Of a stretch of 64,000 bases of DNA, positions 45,552 through 54,557 are shown piece after piece (position 1 is the first letter of the stretch; each line of letters begins with the position of its first letter). Made by a program: the position numbers and the translations under genes. The notes under the pieces are model-generated. The model did not search any database, was not told the DNA's origin, and saw only the letters and a list, made by a program, of their open reading frames with translations. Origin of the DNA: Photobacterium phosphoreum (GTDB lineage Bacteria > Pseudomonadota > Gammaproteobacteria > Enterobacterales > Vibrionaceae); NCBI RefSeq assembly GCF_002954725.1, contig NZ_MSCQ01000001.1, positions 1,150,341 to 1,214,340 of the forward strand. Direction: 5' to 3'.

Positions 45552-45588
45552 TTGTTACTATCTATCATATAAAAAAGAGGTTCAAGAA

Positions 45589-46152
45589 ATGAACAAACAA
45601 CAAGAAAAACGACTTAATATTATCAATAAAACAATTACGTTATGTGCTCAATATGGTTTCCACGGAACCAGTATGGATAGCATAACTACTGCAACGGGCG
45701 TTTCTAAAGCGACTATTTATAAGTACTTCATTTCAAAAGAAAACCTTATAAAAGAAGCCTTGGTCATGTTCAGCGAACGAGCTTTAAACCATTTAAATAT
45801 CATCTTTTCTGATTCGACACTTACACTAGAACAGAAACTCTCAGAGCGATTTGAAATATTAACCGCATTAATGAAAGATGATTTATTTAATGGCTGTTAT
45901 TTTCAGTTGGCATACAGCGAATTTAATCATACTGACAATGCTATTGCTGATACGTGTAGTGGATATAAAAAAAGCCGTGTAGAAATGATTCAAGCTTTAT
46001 TAACTAAACATAATATCAGTAATGCCGCATTGAAATCACAGCAAGCAGAGTTGATTTTTAATGGATTATTAGCGTCATTGCAGATAACAAAAAACGCCCA
46101 ATTAATACCAATGGCAAAAGCAATGTATCTTGATATTATATTTAAAGATTGA
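45589..46152 (+). CDS. TetR/AcrR family regulator, divergent from the DUF417 operon
   Basis: A 187-residue protein. The N-terminal helix-turn-helix is standard: AQYGFHGTSMDSITTATGVS followed by KATIYKYFISKENLIKEAL. The C-terminal ligand domain has a CYFQLAYSEF block and two cysteines. GAGG lies upstream of the ATG. The shared intergenic region has two related operators, so it most likely represses both itself and the DUF417-exported protein operon. The inducer is unknown. Confidence 0.9.
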   Translation: MNKQQEKRLNIINKTITLCAQYGFHGTSMDSITTATGVSKATIYKYFISKENLIKEALVMFSERALNHLNIIFSDSTLTLEQKLSERFEILTALMKDDLFNGCYFQLAYSEFNHTDNAIADTCSGYKKSRVEMIQALLTKHNISNAALKSQQAELIFNGLLASLQITKNAQLIPMAKAMYLDIIFKD

Positions 46153-46388
46153 TATGCATAATCTGAATTGTTTACATTATTTTTATGCCATATTTTAAAA
46201 AAGACACAGCTCATACTTAAAACGAATTATAGCTTTGACCTCTGTCACAATTTAATGATCATTATCTTTTCTAAAAATCATTACAATGTCATAAGAAGAA
46301 TAGATATGTACCATCAGCTATATAAATAATCACTATTATATAGTTATCATTAATTTTTCAGCATGGTTTTAATAAAAGGCGTATTACT

Positions 46389-46628
46389 ATGAGAAATTAT
46401 CTTGTTTTCTCTCTACTATTCATCTCAACCTCAGTCTTAGCTAATAATACTGAGGTCTTAAATTCAAAATTTCATAATCCTGATAACAAAAAAATCACAC
46501 AAAAGTCCTCTCCACCGACGATTGAGAACAAAGGGGTGATCAACTCTAAATTTCATCATCCTGATAATAAAGAACATCATGTAATAAAAAGATCAAAAAA
46601 TACCCCCTCTTCTACTTCTGCTCTTTAG
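46389..46628 (+). CDS. small exported protein with a duplicated NSKFHxPDNK motif
   Basis: A 79-residue protein with a signal peptide (MRNYLVFSLLFISTSVLA). The mature 60 residues contain a repeat: EVLNSKFHNPDNK and, 31 residues on, GVINSKFHHPDNK, followed by a basic Ser/Thr-rich tail. The repeat is also visible in the DNA. I do not recognise the family. The His and Asp residues could bind metal. The SD is weak. Confidence 0.6.
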   Translation: MRNYLVFSLLFISTSVLANNTEVLNSKFHNPDNKKITQKSSPPTIENKGVINSKFHHPDNKEHHVIKRSKNTPSSTSAL

Positions 46629-46631
46629 TTA

Positions 46632-46678
46632 GCTCATTATTACTATATTTAACAATGAGCACGATAATGTGCTCATTG
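46632..46678 (+). terminator. alternative hairpins after the small repeat protein
   Basis: CAATGAGCAC / GTGCTCATTG forms a perfect 10-bp stem (46653-46678). Its left arm can instead pair with GCTCATT at 46632-46638. No T tract follows, so its role as terminator or RNA switch is uncertain. Confidence 0.4.
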
Positions 46679-46865
46679 ACTGTACTGTTTATCCTGTAAT
46701 TACAAATATACATTCTTGAAATGACACCCGCCATTGATCAAAACTCATTCTATTCGCAACATCAAAATACCTAAAAAGAATAAACAAAGCTCACTATTCT
46801 TATTTTTTGGACTAAGCTTGGTAACAACATTCGTATTTACTACCAAACGACAAGGATAGAATAAT

Positions 46866-47297
46866 ATGGCATTACTTGATTTTGTACGTGATATTGGCAA
46901 TAAATTATTCAGCAATGAAGATGAAGCACCAGCAAAAATAACTCAACATATTGAAAATAATAACCCAGGCTTAACTAATTTAAGTGTTGAGGTTAAAGAT
47001 GGCGTAGCGACTCTTTCAGGTACAGCAGATAGCGCCGCAGCGAAAGAAAAAGCTATTTTGATGACTGGTAATACTGCAGGTATTGAATCAATTGTTGATA
47101 ACATTGATGCACCAGCAGCAACTGAAACAGTAAACTATTATGAAGTTAAATCTGGTGATAGCTTATGGAAAATAGCGGAAAACACATTAGGTAATGGTGC
47201 TGATTATCAAAAAATATTCGATGCTAACCAAGAAGTGATTATCGATCCTGACAAAATATTTCCAGGTCAAAAACTGCGTATACCAACGATGGCTTAA
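46866..47297 (+). CDS. kbp: potassium-binding protein Kbp (BON + LysM)
   Basis: A 143-residue cytoplasmic protein without a signal peptide, matching E. coli Kbp (YgaU). A BON domain (about 25-85, ITQHIENNNPGLTNLSVEVK then GVATLSGTADS) is followed by a LysM domain (about 92-141, YYEVKSGDSLWKIAENTLGN, then PDKIFPGQKLRIP). E. coli Kbp binds potassium specifically and changes shape. It is 21 bases upstream of the YidB-like gene, so the two probably form an operon. Confidence 0.92.
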   Translation: MALLDFVRDIGNKLFSNEDEAPAKITQHIENNNPGLTNLSVEVKDGVATLSGTADSAAAKEKAILMTGNTAGIESIVDNIDAPAATETVNYYEVKSGDSLWKIAENTLGNGADYQKIFDANQEVIIDPDKIFPGQKLRIPTMA

Positions 47298-47318
47298 TAG
47301 AATATAAAGGTGAAATTA

Positions 47319-47771
47319 ATGGATATTAATCAACTATTACGTATTGGCGCCCAACTGTTTTCGCAATCTCAAGCAAATACCACAGGATTAAACGAAACTA
47401 CGATTACTTCAGCATTATCACGTTTATTTGGTGGTGATAGCGATGGAAAAGGCATTGATTTACAAAGTATTATACAATCACTTAATGGTGCAGGGTTAGC
47501 CAATATTGCAGCATCTTGGCTTGGTAATGGTGATAATGCCGCAATTTCAGCCACAGATATTGGGAATATTTTCAACGCAGACCAACTGTCAAACTTTGCT
47601 AACGAGGTTAAATTACCACAGAGTGAAGCAATAACGGGTTTGCAGGAAACACTGCCAGGAATGATAGATAAAGCAAGTCCGAATGGTGATATTGCCGGAG
47701 AGCTTTTTCAAGCTGTTGGTGGAATGGATGGACTGCTCAATATAGCTTCAAAAATTTTTGGTAAAAAGTAA
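47319..47771 (+). CDS. YidB/DUF937 family protein
   Basis: 150 residues from ATG 47319 (AAAGGTG 6 bases upstream). A Gly/Asn/Ala-rich helical protein with the family blocks LQSIIQSLNGAGLANIAASW, LGNGDNAAISATDI and a NEVKLPQSEAITGLQETLPG segment before a short C-terminal helix. Function is not established. It follows kbp closely. Confidence 0.85.
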   Translation: MDINQLLRIGAQLFSQSQANTTGLNETTITSALSRLFGGDSDGKGIDLQSIIQSLNGAGLANIAASWLGNGDNAAISATDIGNIFNADQLSNFANEVKLPQSEAITGLQETLPGMIDKASPNGDIAGELFQAVGGMDGLLNIASKIFGKK

Positions 47772-47861
47772 TATTTCGCATCATCATCTGAAAAGTGAAT
47801 CGATGCTATTACAACGAATTATCATTAATAATATTATCGATTCCCTTCTTATTTTATCGTA

Positions 47862-48701
47862 TTACTTCTGAGCACTAACGCCCATTAGATGATCTACTTT
47901 TTGTATATTCTTAAAGCCAACCGCTTTTAATCGACGAATAACACCGTCAACAAAACCACTGCCTTTTTTCATAATATGTGGATTACCGGTATAGTGGAAA
48001 AGACGCCCATCTTGACGTAGCACACGGTAGATTTCGCCATAAAACTCTTCACTATAAAGCTCACCAGCAAGAGAAAAACGTGGTGGATCGTGAATCACTG
48101 CATCAAATGACATTGAAGGCATGGTCGTGATCAATTCAAAGCTACTGCCCTGTCGTTGCTCAATGCCTGCATTATTTAAATCACGCGACCAAGGATTGAG
48201 TGCGCGTAATCCCATCACCGATTCACTCAGTTCAATGGTCAATACTTTTTTCGCGCCAAGTCGGTGTGCTGCAATCGCTGCGTAGCCTAAACCGCTGCAA
48301 CAATCGAGTACATTATCTCCACTGCGTACTGCTTGTTTAGCCATATCGGATGCACTTGCAAAAGGATCCGTTCCTTTAGAAATGTGCATCTTAACGCCAC
48401 TAATTTCGAGTAGTGGTGCACCTTCTGTAGGGGCTAATTTGTAATAGCCAACACTGCGATCTTCAATTGGTTCCATATCGCCATCACTACAAAGATAAAT
48501 TCTTTGGGTCTTTTTAACGATTTTTTTAAGATCAGCAATAGAAAGTTGATTGTCTTCGTCAAGAATTAAGCCTTGATCAGTAACGACAAAATCCTGTTCT
48601 GTAAGATTAAGATCAGTCGAGATTCGAACGCTAGAAAGTCGTTTTCCGATGGCATCTAACACTTGTTGCGCATTTTTTGTATGAAGGTAATAGCCAAGCA
48701 T
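47862..48701 (-). CDS. class I SAM-dependent methyltransferase (COG2521-like)
   Basis: A 279-residue protein. An N-terminal domain of about 115 residues is followed by a Rossmann methyltransferase fold: motif I VLDCCSGLGYAAIAA, motif II VLTIELSES, motif IV AVIHDPPRFSLAGELYSEEF. The DPPRFS catalytic loop is like N-methyltransferases of nucleic acids. It looks closest to the predicted archaeal-type methyltransferases of COG2521, which also occur in some gammaproteobacteria. The substrate is unknown. Confidence 0.8.
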   Translation of the reverse strand: MLGYYLHTKNAQQVLDAIGKRLSSVRISTDLNLTEQDFVVTDQGLILDEDNQLSIADLKKIVKKTQRIYLCSDGDMEPIEDRSVGYYKLAPTEGAPLLEISGVKMHISKGTDPFASASDMAKQAVRSGDNVLDCCSGLGYAAIAAHRLGAKKVLTIELSESVMGLRALNPWSRDLNNAGIEQRQGSSFELITTMPSMSFDAVIHDPPRFSLAGELYSEEFYGEIYRVLRQDGRLFHYTGNPHIMKKGSGFVDGVIRRLKAVGFKNIQKVDHLMGVSAQK

Positions 48702-49167
48702 AGTTCATTTATCTAATTAGAAACACTGTTGGCATTATAACATAAAATAGAAACGTCAATCTTCATCGTTAACAACCCACTCAGTCTGAATTAAATTGAT
48801 AATAACGTTACTCTTAATAACACATTCAGCCGCCTTATTTGTGCTATTTAACTCTTCTTATCATCACCACAACATCCTTATTAGTGGTTATTCTATTTTC
48901 ATGCTTTTATACATCACTGGGTAAAAAATCATTTCTAGGGAGAATATATCAAATAATAAAATGGATGGATATAATAACAATATGGAGTAAATTCAATATG
49001 ATAAATAGTAAATAAATCAATTTTCTAGAAGAGTATCCCAATTTAGAATATTAAACATGACTCTTATCACAAGCTCTATTAATGTAAAAAAACAATGCGA
49101 TTATTTACATTGTCTGTGCGTGTTATTTCTAATGTTATTAACACGAATAATTAAATAAAGGACAGTC
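48702..49167. other. gene-free region before the phospholipase
   Basis: 466 AT-rich bases with no credible ORF and no repeat that I could name. The phospholipase promoter and SD (AAAGGACAG) are at the right end. Confidence 0.5.
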
Positions 49168-50400
49168 ATGAACAAGGCATATTTGCTATTAACGTTATTA
49201 TTCCCTTTTGCAGCAACCGCTTCTGATAACGTTCAACATCCTGAAAATCAACCATTGATACAAAAAGTCAACCATAGCAGTAATACCTACACCTATGTAA
49301 AATGTTGGTATCGTACCAGTGTCAGCCATGATGAGCCCGCAACTGATTGGGTGTGGGCTAAAAATAGTGACAATAGTTATTATGAACTACCAGGTTATTG
49401 GTGGTCATCTATTTCATTTAAAAATATGTTTTATACTGATGTACCGAATAAAGCGATTGCACAACGCTGCGCAACATCTATTGATACAGATAATAAAAAT
49501 GCAGACATTATTTTTTACGCTTCAGATATAAAAGCATCTTATAGCCATACTATTTGGAGCAATGATAACGTTAATCAACCCAATACAATCAATAGAATCG
49601 TCGCTTTTGGTGATAGTCTTTCAGACACAAGTAATACCTTTAATGGTTCACAATGGATATTTCCTAATAGTAATAGTTGGTTCCTTGGCCATTTCAGTAA
49701 TGGTCTAGTCTGGACGGAATATCTCGCTAATGCTAAAAATCTGCCTTTATATAACTGGGCTGTTGGTGGGGCCGCTGGTGTTAATGAGTATGGTATTCTA
49801 ACTGGTATTTATGACCAAATTTCATCGTTTAACACATACATGAAATCGGCAAAAAATTACCATATTGAAAACACTTTATTTACTCTAGAGTTTGGTCTTA
49901 ACGATTTTATGAATTACGATCGTAATATTACTGAAGTCAAAAGTGATTACAGCACTGCACTGATTCGTTTAACAGATGCTGGTGCCAAAAATATTTTACT
50001 CATGACATTACCAGATGCTAGCAAAGCCCCACAATTTAAATACGCCACAGCAGATAAAGTCACTTTAGTCAGTCAGCAAATTAAACAATTCAATCTTTTT
50101 ATAAAAGAACAAGCTGCTTATTATAAACAAAAAGGTATCAACATTACGCTTGTTGATGCATACCAGATCTTTGAGAATGTAACGTCTGAGCCTCAAAAAT
50201 ATGGTTTTGTGAATGCTAAAGATGCTTGTATGGATATTAATCGTAGTTCATCAAAAGATTATTTAATGAGCCATACACTTACTAATGATTGTGCACAACA
50301 TGGTTCAGATAAGTATGTCTTCTGGGGCGTTACCCATCCAACTACAGCAATGCACAAATATATTGCTAGAAAAATTATTACAACTGTTTCAATAAACTAA
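49168..50400 (+). CDS. secreted GDSL phospholipase (PlpA/thermolabile hemolysin family)
   Basis: A 410-residue protein: signal peptide (MNKAYLLLTLLFPFAATA), an N-terminal domain to about 140, then an SGNH hydrolase domain. Nucleophile Ser150 in VAFGDSLSDTSN; oxyanion Gly in NWAVGGAAG; Asn245 in EFGLNDFMNY; catalytic His390 in WGVTHPTTAMHKY. The usual Asp of the D-x-x-H motif is Gly387 here, as described for V. vulnificus VvPlpA, where a chloride ion takes its place. Family members (VvPlpA, P. damselae PlpV, V. parahaemolyticus VPA0226) are secreted phospholipases that lyse host cells. Confidence 0.93.
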   Translation: MNKAYLLLTLLFPFAATASDNVQHPENQPLIQKVNHSSNTYTYVKCWYRTSVSHDEPATDWVWAKNSDNSYYELPGYWWSSISFKNMFYTDVPNKAIAQRCATSIDTDNKNADIIFYASDIKASYSHTIWSNDNVNQPNTINRIVAFGDSLSDTSNTFNGSQWIFPNSNSWFLGHFSNGLVWTEYLANAKNLPLYNWAVGGAAGVNEYGILTGIYDQISSFNTYMKSAKNYHIENTLFTLEFGLNDFMNYDRNITEVKSDYSTALIRLTDAGAKNILLMTLPDASKAPQFKYATADKVTLVSQQIKQFNLFIKEQAAYYKQKGINITLVDAYQIFENVTSEPQKYGFVNAKDACMDINRSSSKDYLMSHTLTNDCAQHGSDKYVFWGVTHPTTAMHKYIARKIITTVSIN

Positions 50401-50417
50401 AGAGTATTAATACTATC

Positions 50418-50450
50418 GGCACTAACTTTTGGTTAGTGCCAATTATTTTA
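50418..50450 (+). terminator. phospholipase terminator
   Basis: Perfect 9-bp stem GGCACTAAC / GTTAGTGCC with a 5-base loop and AT-rich tail, 17 bases after the stop. Confidence 0.75.
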
Positions 50451-50473
50451 GATATGCATGATAGAGTCAGTGA

Positions 50474-51043
50474 TCAAAAAGTGCTTAATATCTTAATTGA
50501 GCTTACTTGATTATCGAACCCTGTCGCATTACCATCACCACTATTACGCGTATAATAAACACCGCTATAATTTACACCTTCGTAGAATCTTACTGACCAT
50601 CCCATAGGTATATCATAAGACGACATTTTATTATCAAAATTATAATCCCCCAAATTAGGAATGTCATGAGTGATCTTTACTGACTCTCCCATTTGATAAT
50701 TTTGACTATAAATTGAAACACCTTTACCTTTATATCGACCCGTATCACCTTCCGAAACAAGGGATGATTCAACACACTTCGCTTCTTTCGCTTTACAGAA
50801 AATACTGCCTTCACCTTGGGATTTTTCACAACGACGTTGCACTTTATAACGAGCCATATCCTCTGTTACGCCAACATCAGCAAAAACATCACGGAATGGT
50901 TGCAGTGTACAAACATAAACACGCCCGCTATTACTTCCATTATTATTATGAAGATTATTTACATTTTTGAACTCTAAATGTAAATCCGCATATGAAGCAG
51001 TACTGAAACTTAAAAGTGTGGTTAAAAAGATTATTTTTTTCAT
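50474..51043 (-). CDS. secreted protein with C-terminal beta/gamma-crystallin-like domain
   Basis: 189 residues from ATG 51043, where a signal peptide starts (MKKIIFLTTLLSFSTASYA); the frame is open 23 codons upstream without an RBS. The middle part has three cysteines (RRCEKSQGEGSIFCKAKEAKC) and probably forms disulfides. Residues about 115-189 look like two Greek-key motifs: VSIYSQNYQMGESVKI with KMSSYDIPMGWSVRFYEG, then YSGVYYTRNSGDG with NQVSSIKI. Such domains bind calcium or act as protease inhibitors (I36). It converges with the phospholipase gene. Function unknown. Confidence 0.75.
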   Translation of the reverse strand: MKKIIFLTTLLSFSTASYADLHLEFKNVNNLHNNNGSNSGRVYVCTLQPFRDVFADVGVTEDMARYKVQRRCEKSQGEGSIFCKAKEAKCVESSLVSEGDTGRYKGKGVSIYSQNYQMGESVKITHDIPNLGDYNFDNKMSSYDIPMGWSVRFYEGVNYSGVYYTRNSGDGNATGFDNQVSSIKILSTF

Positions 51044-51388
51044 GACTACTTTCTCAGATATAGCAAAATGATTTATTACTATAAGGTTGATAAACATGCA
51101 GCATAATAACACTAAGAGAAATCATTTAATATAATACAGTGTACAAATATGACATTAAAACATCGAAAATATCACTTGTTATGCGTTATTTTTTATAAAA
51201 TACATATTTAATGATACTTAAATCATTAATTCACTCATGAACAATCTAATTTTATAATATAAAAAATTAATCATAAAGATTAAAAAATTTAATTACTATT
51301 AGATAATTTCCTTATGGTGTTTTTTTTAAGGTGTATCGTTAATGAATTAATTGATATAGCAAAAACAAACATACTGCGTTAACGAATA
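51044..51388. other. gene-free AT-rich region
   Basis: 345 bases, very AT-rich, with no ORF that I can support. It must contain the promoter of the crystallin-like gene at its left end. Nothing else identified. Confidence 0.5.
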
Positions 51389-51416
51389 AAAGGTGTACTC
51401 AGTACACCTTTTTACC
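51389..51416 (-). terminator. terminator of the FMN 2-hydroxyacid dehydrogenase gene
   Basis: AAAAGGTGTA-CTCAG-TACACCTTTTT hairpin with A and T runs on both sides, about 30 bases past the stop. Confidence 0.8.
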
Positions 51417-51443
51417 ATGCTTATTTATAATATAAACAATCAA

Positions 51444-52607
51444 TCACCAAAGATTCTTAATTTGAGCTAAATGATTAGGCAGGTCTTGTGGTTTTTCACA
51501 ACATACCTGTTCCATCACTTGTTGAAGTTGTTTTTTCAACATATTCATTGCGTGATAACCTCCATTTTGACCCAGAGCACCCACACTGTACATAAAACTA
51601 CGACCCATAAATGTAAAGTCCATGCCCGCAGCCAACGTACAAGCAACATCAGAACCTTCTCTAATACCACTATCCATCATAATAGTTGTTTGACCTTTAC
51701 ACGCATTAAGAATTTCGATGCCTTTACTAATGGTTGACGGACCTGCATCCAATTGACGTCCACCGTGGTTTGAAACGATGATCCCATCAAGACCTATTTC
51801 AATCGCTTTTTTCGCATCTTCAACAGTCGATAACCCTTTTAGAACTAAGTTACCATCCCACTTATCACGTAACTTACGCACTTTGTCTTCACTTAAGCGT
51901 CCATTAAAGGTTTTATCCATAAATAACGCTAAGTGGTGCATGTTCATTGAACCAGACATATATTTGGTTAACGATTTAAATTCCGGCTTGCCTTTAATTA
52001 AAGTTTCCAATGCCCATTCAGGAGAAAGCATAATTTGCAGCATATTTTCTGCTGTCATTTTTGGCGGCATCGCCAATCCATTTTTTATTTCTTTAGGACG
52101 ATAAGCAAAGGTAGGAACATCAGATAATAACACTAAGGTTTTTACGCCTGCCGCTTTACAACGCGCCAGTAAATCATCAGTGATCGCATCATCAACAGGG
52201 TGATATAACTGAAACCACATTTTACCTTCAGTAATTTCAGCAATTGTTTCAATTGATGCAGTTGAGACCGTACTCAACACAAATGGCACATTATGATCAA
52301 AAGCCGCTTTTGCTAAAATCTCTGGTGCTTGCGGCCAAATTAATCCTTGAAGTCCAACGGGGCTAACACCAAATGGCGCATCATAAGTTTCACCGAATAA
52401 AGTCGTTTTTAATGAAACATCTTTATAATCTCTTAAATAATAAGGAATAAGTTCAAGCTTACGAATATCATCAGTGTTTCGTCTTAAACCAATTTCATTG
52501 TTACAACCGCCATCTACATATTCAAACGCAAACTTTGGCAACCGTGATTTGGCTTTTTTTCTGAGTAGATCAATAGATGGATATGCAGTATTAAAATAGT
52601 CTTTCAT
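51444..52607 (-). CDS. FMN-dependent alpha-hydroxy acid dehydrogenase (LldD-like)
   Basis: A 387-residue TIM-barrel flavoprotein of the L-lactate dehydrogenase / glycolate oxidase family. N-terminal LPKFAFEYVDGGCNNEIGLR; FMN and substrate sites in FGVSPVGLQGLIWP, STVSTASIE and WFQLYHP; catalytic His in IIVSNHGGRQLD; the conserved FMN-phosphate region around MMDSGIREGSDV. It oxidises a 2-hydroxy acid, probably L-lactate, to the keto acid, at the membrane or in the cytosol. No lldP or lldR neighbour is present, so the substrate is not certain. Confidence 0.9.
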   Translation of the reverse strand: MKDYFNTAYPSIDLLRKKAKSRLPKFAFEYVDGGCNNEIGLRRNTDDIRKLELIPYYLRDYKDVSLKTTLFGETYDAPFGVSPVGLQGLIWPQAPEILAKAAFDHNVPFVLSTVSTASIETIAEITEGKMWFQLYHPVDDAITDDLLARCKAAGVKTLVLLSDVPTFAYRPKEIKNGLAMPPKMTAENMLQIMLSPEWALETLIKGKPEFKSLTKYMSGSMNMHHLALFMDKTFNGRLSEDKVRKLRDKWDGNLVLKGLSTVEDAKKAIEIGLDGIIVSNHGGRQLDAGPSTISKGIEILNACKGQTTIMMDSGIREGSDVACTLAAGMDFTFMGRSFMYSVGALGQNGGYHAMNMLKKQLQQVMEQVCCEKPQDLPNHLAQIKNLW

Positions 52608-52928
52608 GATACTTCCTTTATTATTTTGATAATATTTTCGTTGGAATGAATCGCTGAACTTTGTATTTATATTTCTATTACATATATATCACTAAAAAAA
52701 ACAAATCACCATGACTTTTATTGACTATAAGTAAAACTTTACATTTCGACATTTAATGTATGAAAACAATATTGATTCTGTTTCTACCAACCAACATTAC
52801 CTCTGCATATGACACGCTGTATAACCCTAAAACAGTGACTTCATTTTTGGTAAATAAACATTAATAACTTATTATACTAGCCACTATTGGCTAATTTATA
52901 ATTACTTATATCTCTAATGATAATGTAA
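52608..52928. other. gap between the 2-hydroxyacid dehydrogenase and sufE
   Basis: 321 bases with no ORF. It must hold the promoter for the dehydrogenase and the 3' end of the suf transcript, but no clear terminator hairpin is visible. Confidence 0.4.
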
Positions 52929-53336
52929 TTACACACCGCTCATTAATTGTACTTGCTTGATTATCGTTGCTATACCAATCGCACGAGTTGCCGTTAAGTG
53001 TTGAGTTAACCCTAATTGTTCAAACCAAGCATCAATATTAAACGCCGCTATTTGCTGGCTCGTTTTTTTATCATAGGCAATAATAATTAACGCCAATAAA
53101 CCTTTCACAATCGCGGCATCGCTATTAGCTGCAAACTGAAGAGTCGTGTCACTTTTATCTAATGTGATCCAAACCCTACTTTGACAACCTCGAAGTTTAT
53201 GATTGTCCGTTTGTGCACTTAAAGGTAAACGACAAAAACGATCACCAAGCTCAATAAGGTATAAATATTTATCTTCCCAACTAGTACAACGTTGAAAATT
53301 AAGTAATACTTTTTGAGGTGTGATTATTACACTCAT
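52929..53336 (-). CDS. sufE: cysteine desulfuration protein SufE
   Basis: A 135-residue protein. SufE takes sulfane sulfur from SufS and passes it to SufB. The acceptor Cys is in KLRGCQSRVWIT, and the family pattern EDKYLYLIELGDRFCRLP is present. It starts 3 bases after the sufS stop and is the last gene of the suf operon. Confidence 0.95.
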   Translation of the reverse strand: MSVIITPQKVLLNFQRCTSWEDKYLYLIELGDRFCRLPLSAQTDNHKLRGCQSRVWITLDKSDTTLQFAANSDAAIVKGLLALIIIAYDKKTSQQIAAFNIDAWFEQLGLTQHLTATRAIGIATIIKQVQLMSGV

Positions 53337-53339
53337 GAC

Positions 53340-54557
53340 CTATCCTAATAATGTTTTAATATGTTGCATACGATCAACGAATACGTCCACATCCCGACTG
53401 TCGTTATATAATCCAAACGATACTCGACATACAACCGATTGCTGCAAGCATCTTAACAACGGTATTGCACAATGATGACCGGTTCTAATCGCCACTCCGT
53501 AATTATCTAAAAAACTACCAACATCAAAAGCATGATGGTTACCTAAATTAAAAGGAATTACTCCCACTCGGTTAGCTGCATTACCGTATATTATTAGAGA
53601 GTCAACATGTTGCATTTGTTCTTCAGCGTAACGGATCAATGCCTCTTCATGTGTAACTATGGCATCCATACCAATATGATTAATATAAGTAATCGCCTCA
53701 CCCAACCCTAAAATTCCGGCAATATTAGGAGTACCCGCTTCAAAACGCCATGGTGATGTTTGGTACGTTGTTCCTATCGGTAATTGGACATCGTCAATCA
53801 TCGCACCACCACCTTCCCACGGTGGCAGTGTATTAAGCCACTGCTGTGCAATATACAGCACACCAATTCCCGTCGGTCCATACAGTTTATGACCAGAAAA
53901 AGCATAAAAATCACAGCCAATATCTTGTACATCAACAGCTTGGTGCATAATCCCTTGCGCGCCATCAATCAATACCGCAGCACCACATTGATGAGCCATT
54001 GCTGTTGCCGCTTTAATCGGATTAATACAACCCAGCACATTAGAAATATGTGTTAAGCCTAATAACTTAGTTTTTTTACTCAGTAATTTCTGTAAGTCGT
54101 TTAAATCCAATCTATATTCAGCAGTCATTCGCCAAACTTTAATTGTTAGCCCTAACCTTTGAGCTAACATCTGCCATGGAACAATATTTGAATGATGCTC
54201 CATCTCAGTAATAATAATTTCATCACCAGTTTGAGCAAACGTTGGAAGGTATGTGTTTGCAACTAAATTAATTGCTTCAGTGGTTCCTTTAGTGAAGATA
54301 ATCTCATCGTTTGATTTTGCATTGACAAAATTAGTCACCGTTTGGCGAACTTGCTCCATATTGTACGTCGCATTAGCACTTAATCGGTGTATACCACGAT
54401 GTACTGTTGCATATTCATGAGTATAAAAACGCTGCATGCGCTCAATCACCGCTAAGGGTGTTTGTGCTGTCGCGGCACTATCAAGATAAACAAAAGGCGA
54501 AGTCTGCTGATTATTAGTGAGTGTAGGGAAATCATGTCGCCAAGGGCTAGTAATCAT
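53340..54557 (-). CDS. sufS: cysteine desulfurase SufS
   Basis: 405 residues from ATG 54557, which has GGAGG 6 bases upstream inside the sufD 3' end; a GTG two codons earlier is possible. It is a PLP enzyme that removes sulfur from cysteine. The PLP Lys is in FSGHKLYGPTGIG, the PLP-ring His in TEMEHHSNIVPWQ, and the active-site Cys loop RTGHHCAIPLL has the type II form. It overlaps sufD by 11 bases. Confidence 0.96.
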   Translation of the reverse strand: MITSPWRHDFPTLTNNQQTSPFVYLDSAATAQTPLAVIERMQRFYTHEYATVHRGIHRLSANATYNMEQVRQTVTNFVNAKSNDEIIFTKGTTEAINLVANTYLPTFAQTGDEIIITEMEHHSNIVPWQMLAQRLGLTIKVWRMTAEYRLDLNDLQKLLSKKTKLLGLTHISNVLGCINPIKAATAMAHQCGAAVLIDGAQGIMHQAVDVQDIGCDFYAFSGHKLYGPTGIGVLYIAQQWLNTLPPWEGGGAMIDDVQLPIGTTYQTSPWRFEAGTPNIAGILGLGEAITYINHIGMDAIVTHEEALIRYAEEQMQHVDSLIIYGNAANRVGVIPFNLGNHHAFDVGSFLDNYGVAIRTGHHCAIPLLRCLQQSVVCRVSFGLYNDSRDVDVFVDRMQHIKTLLG

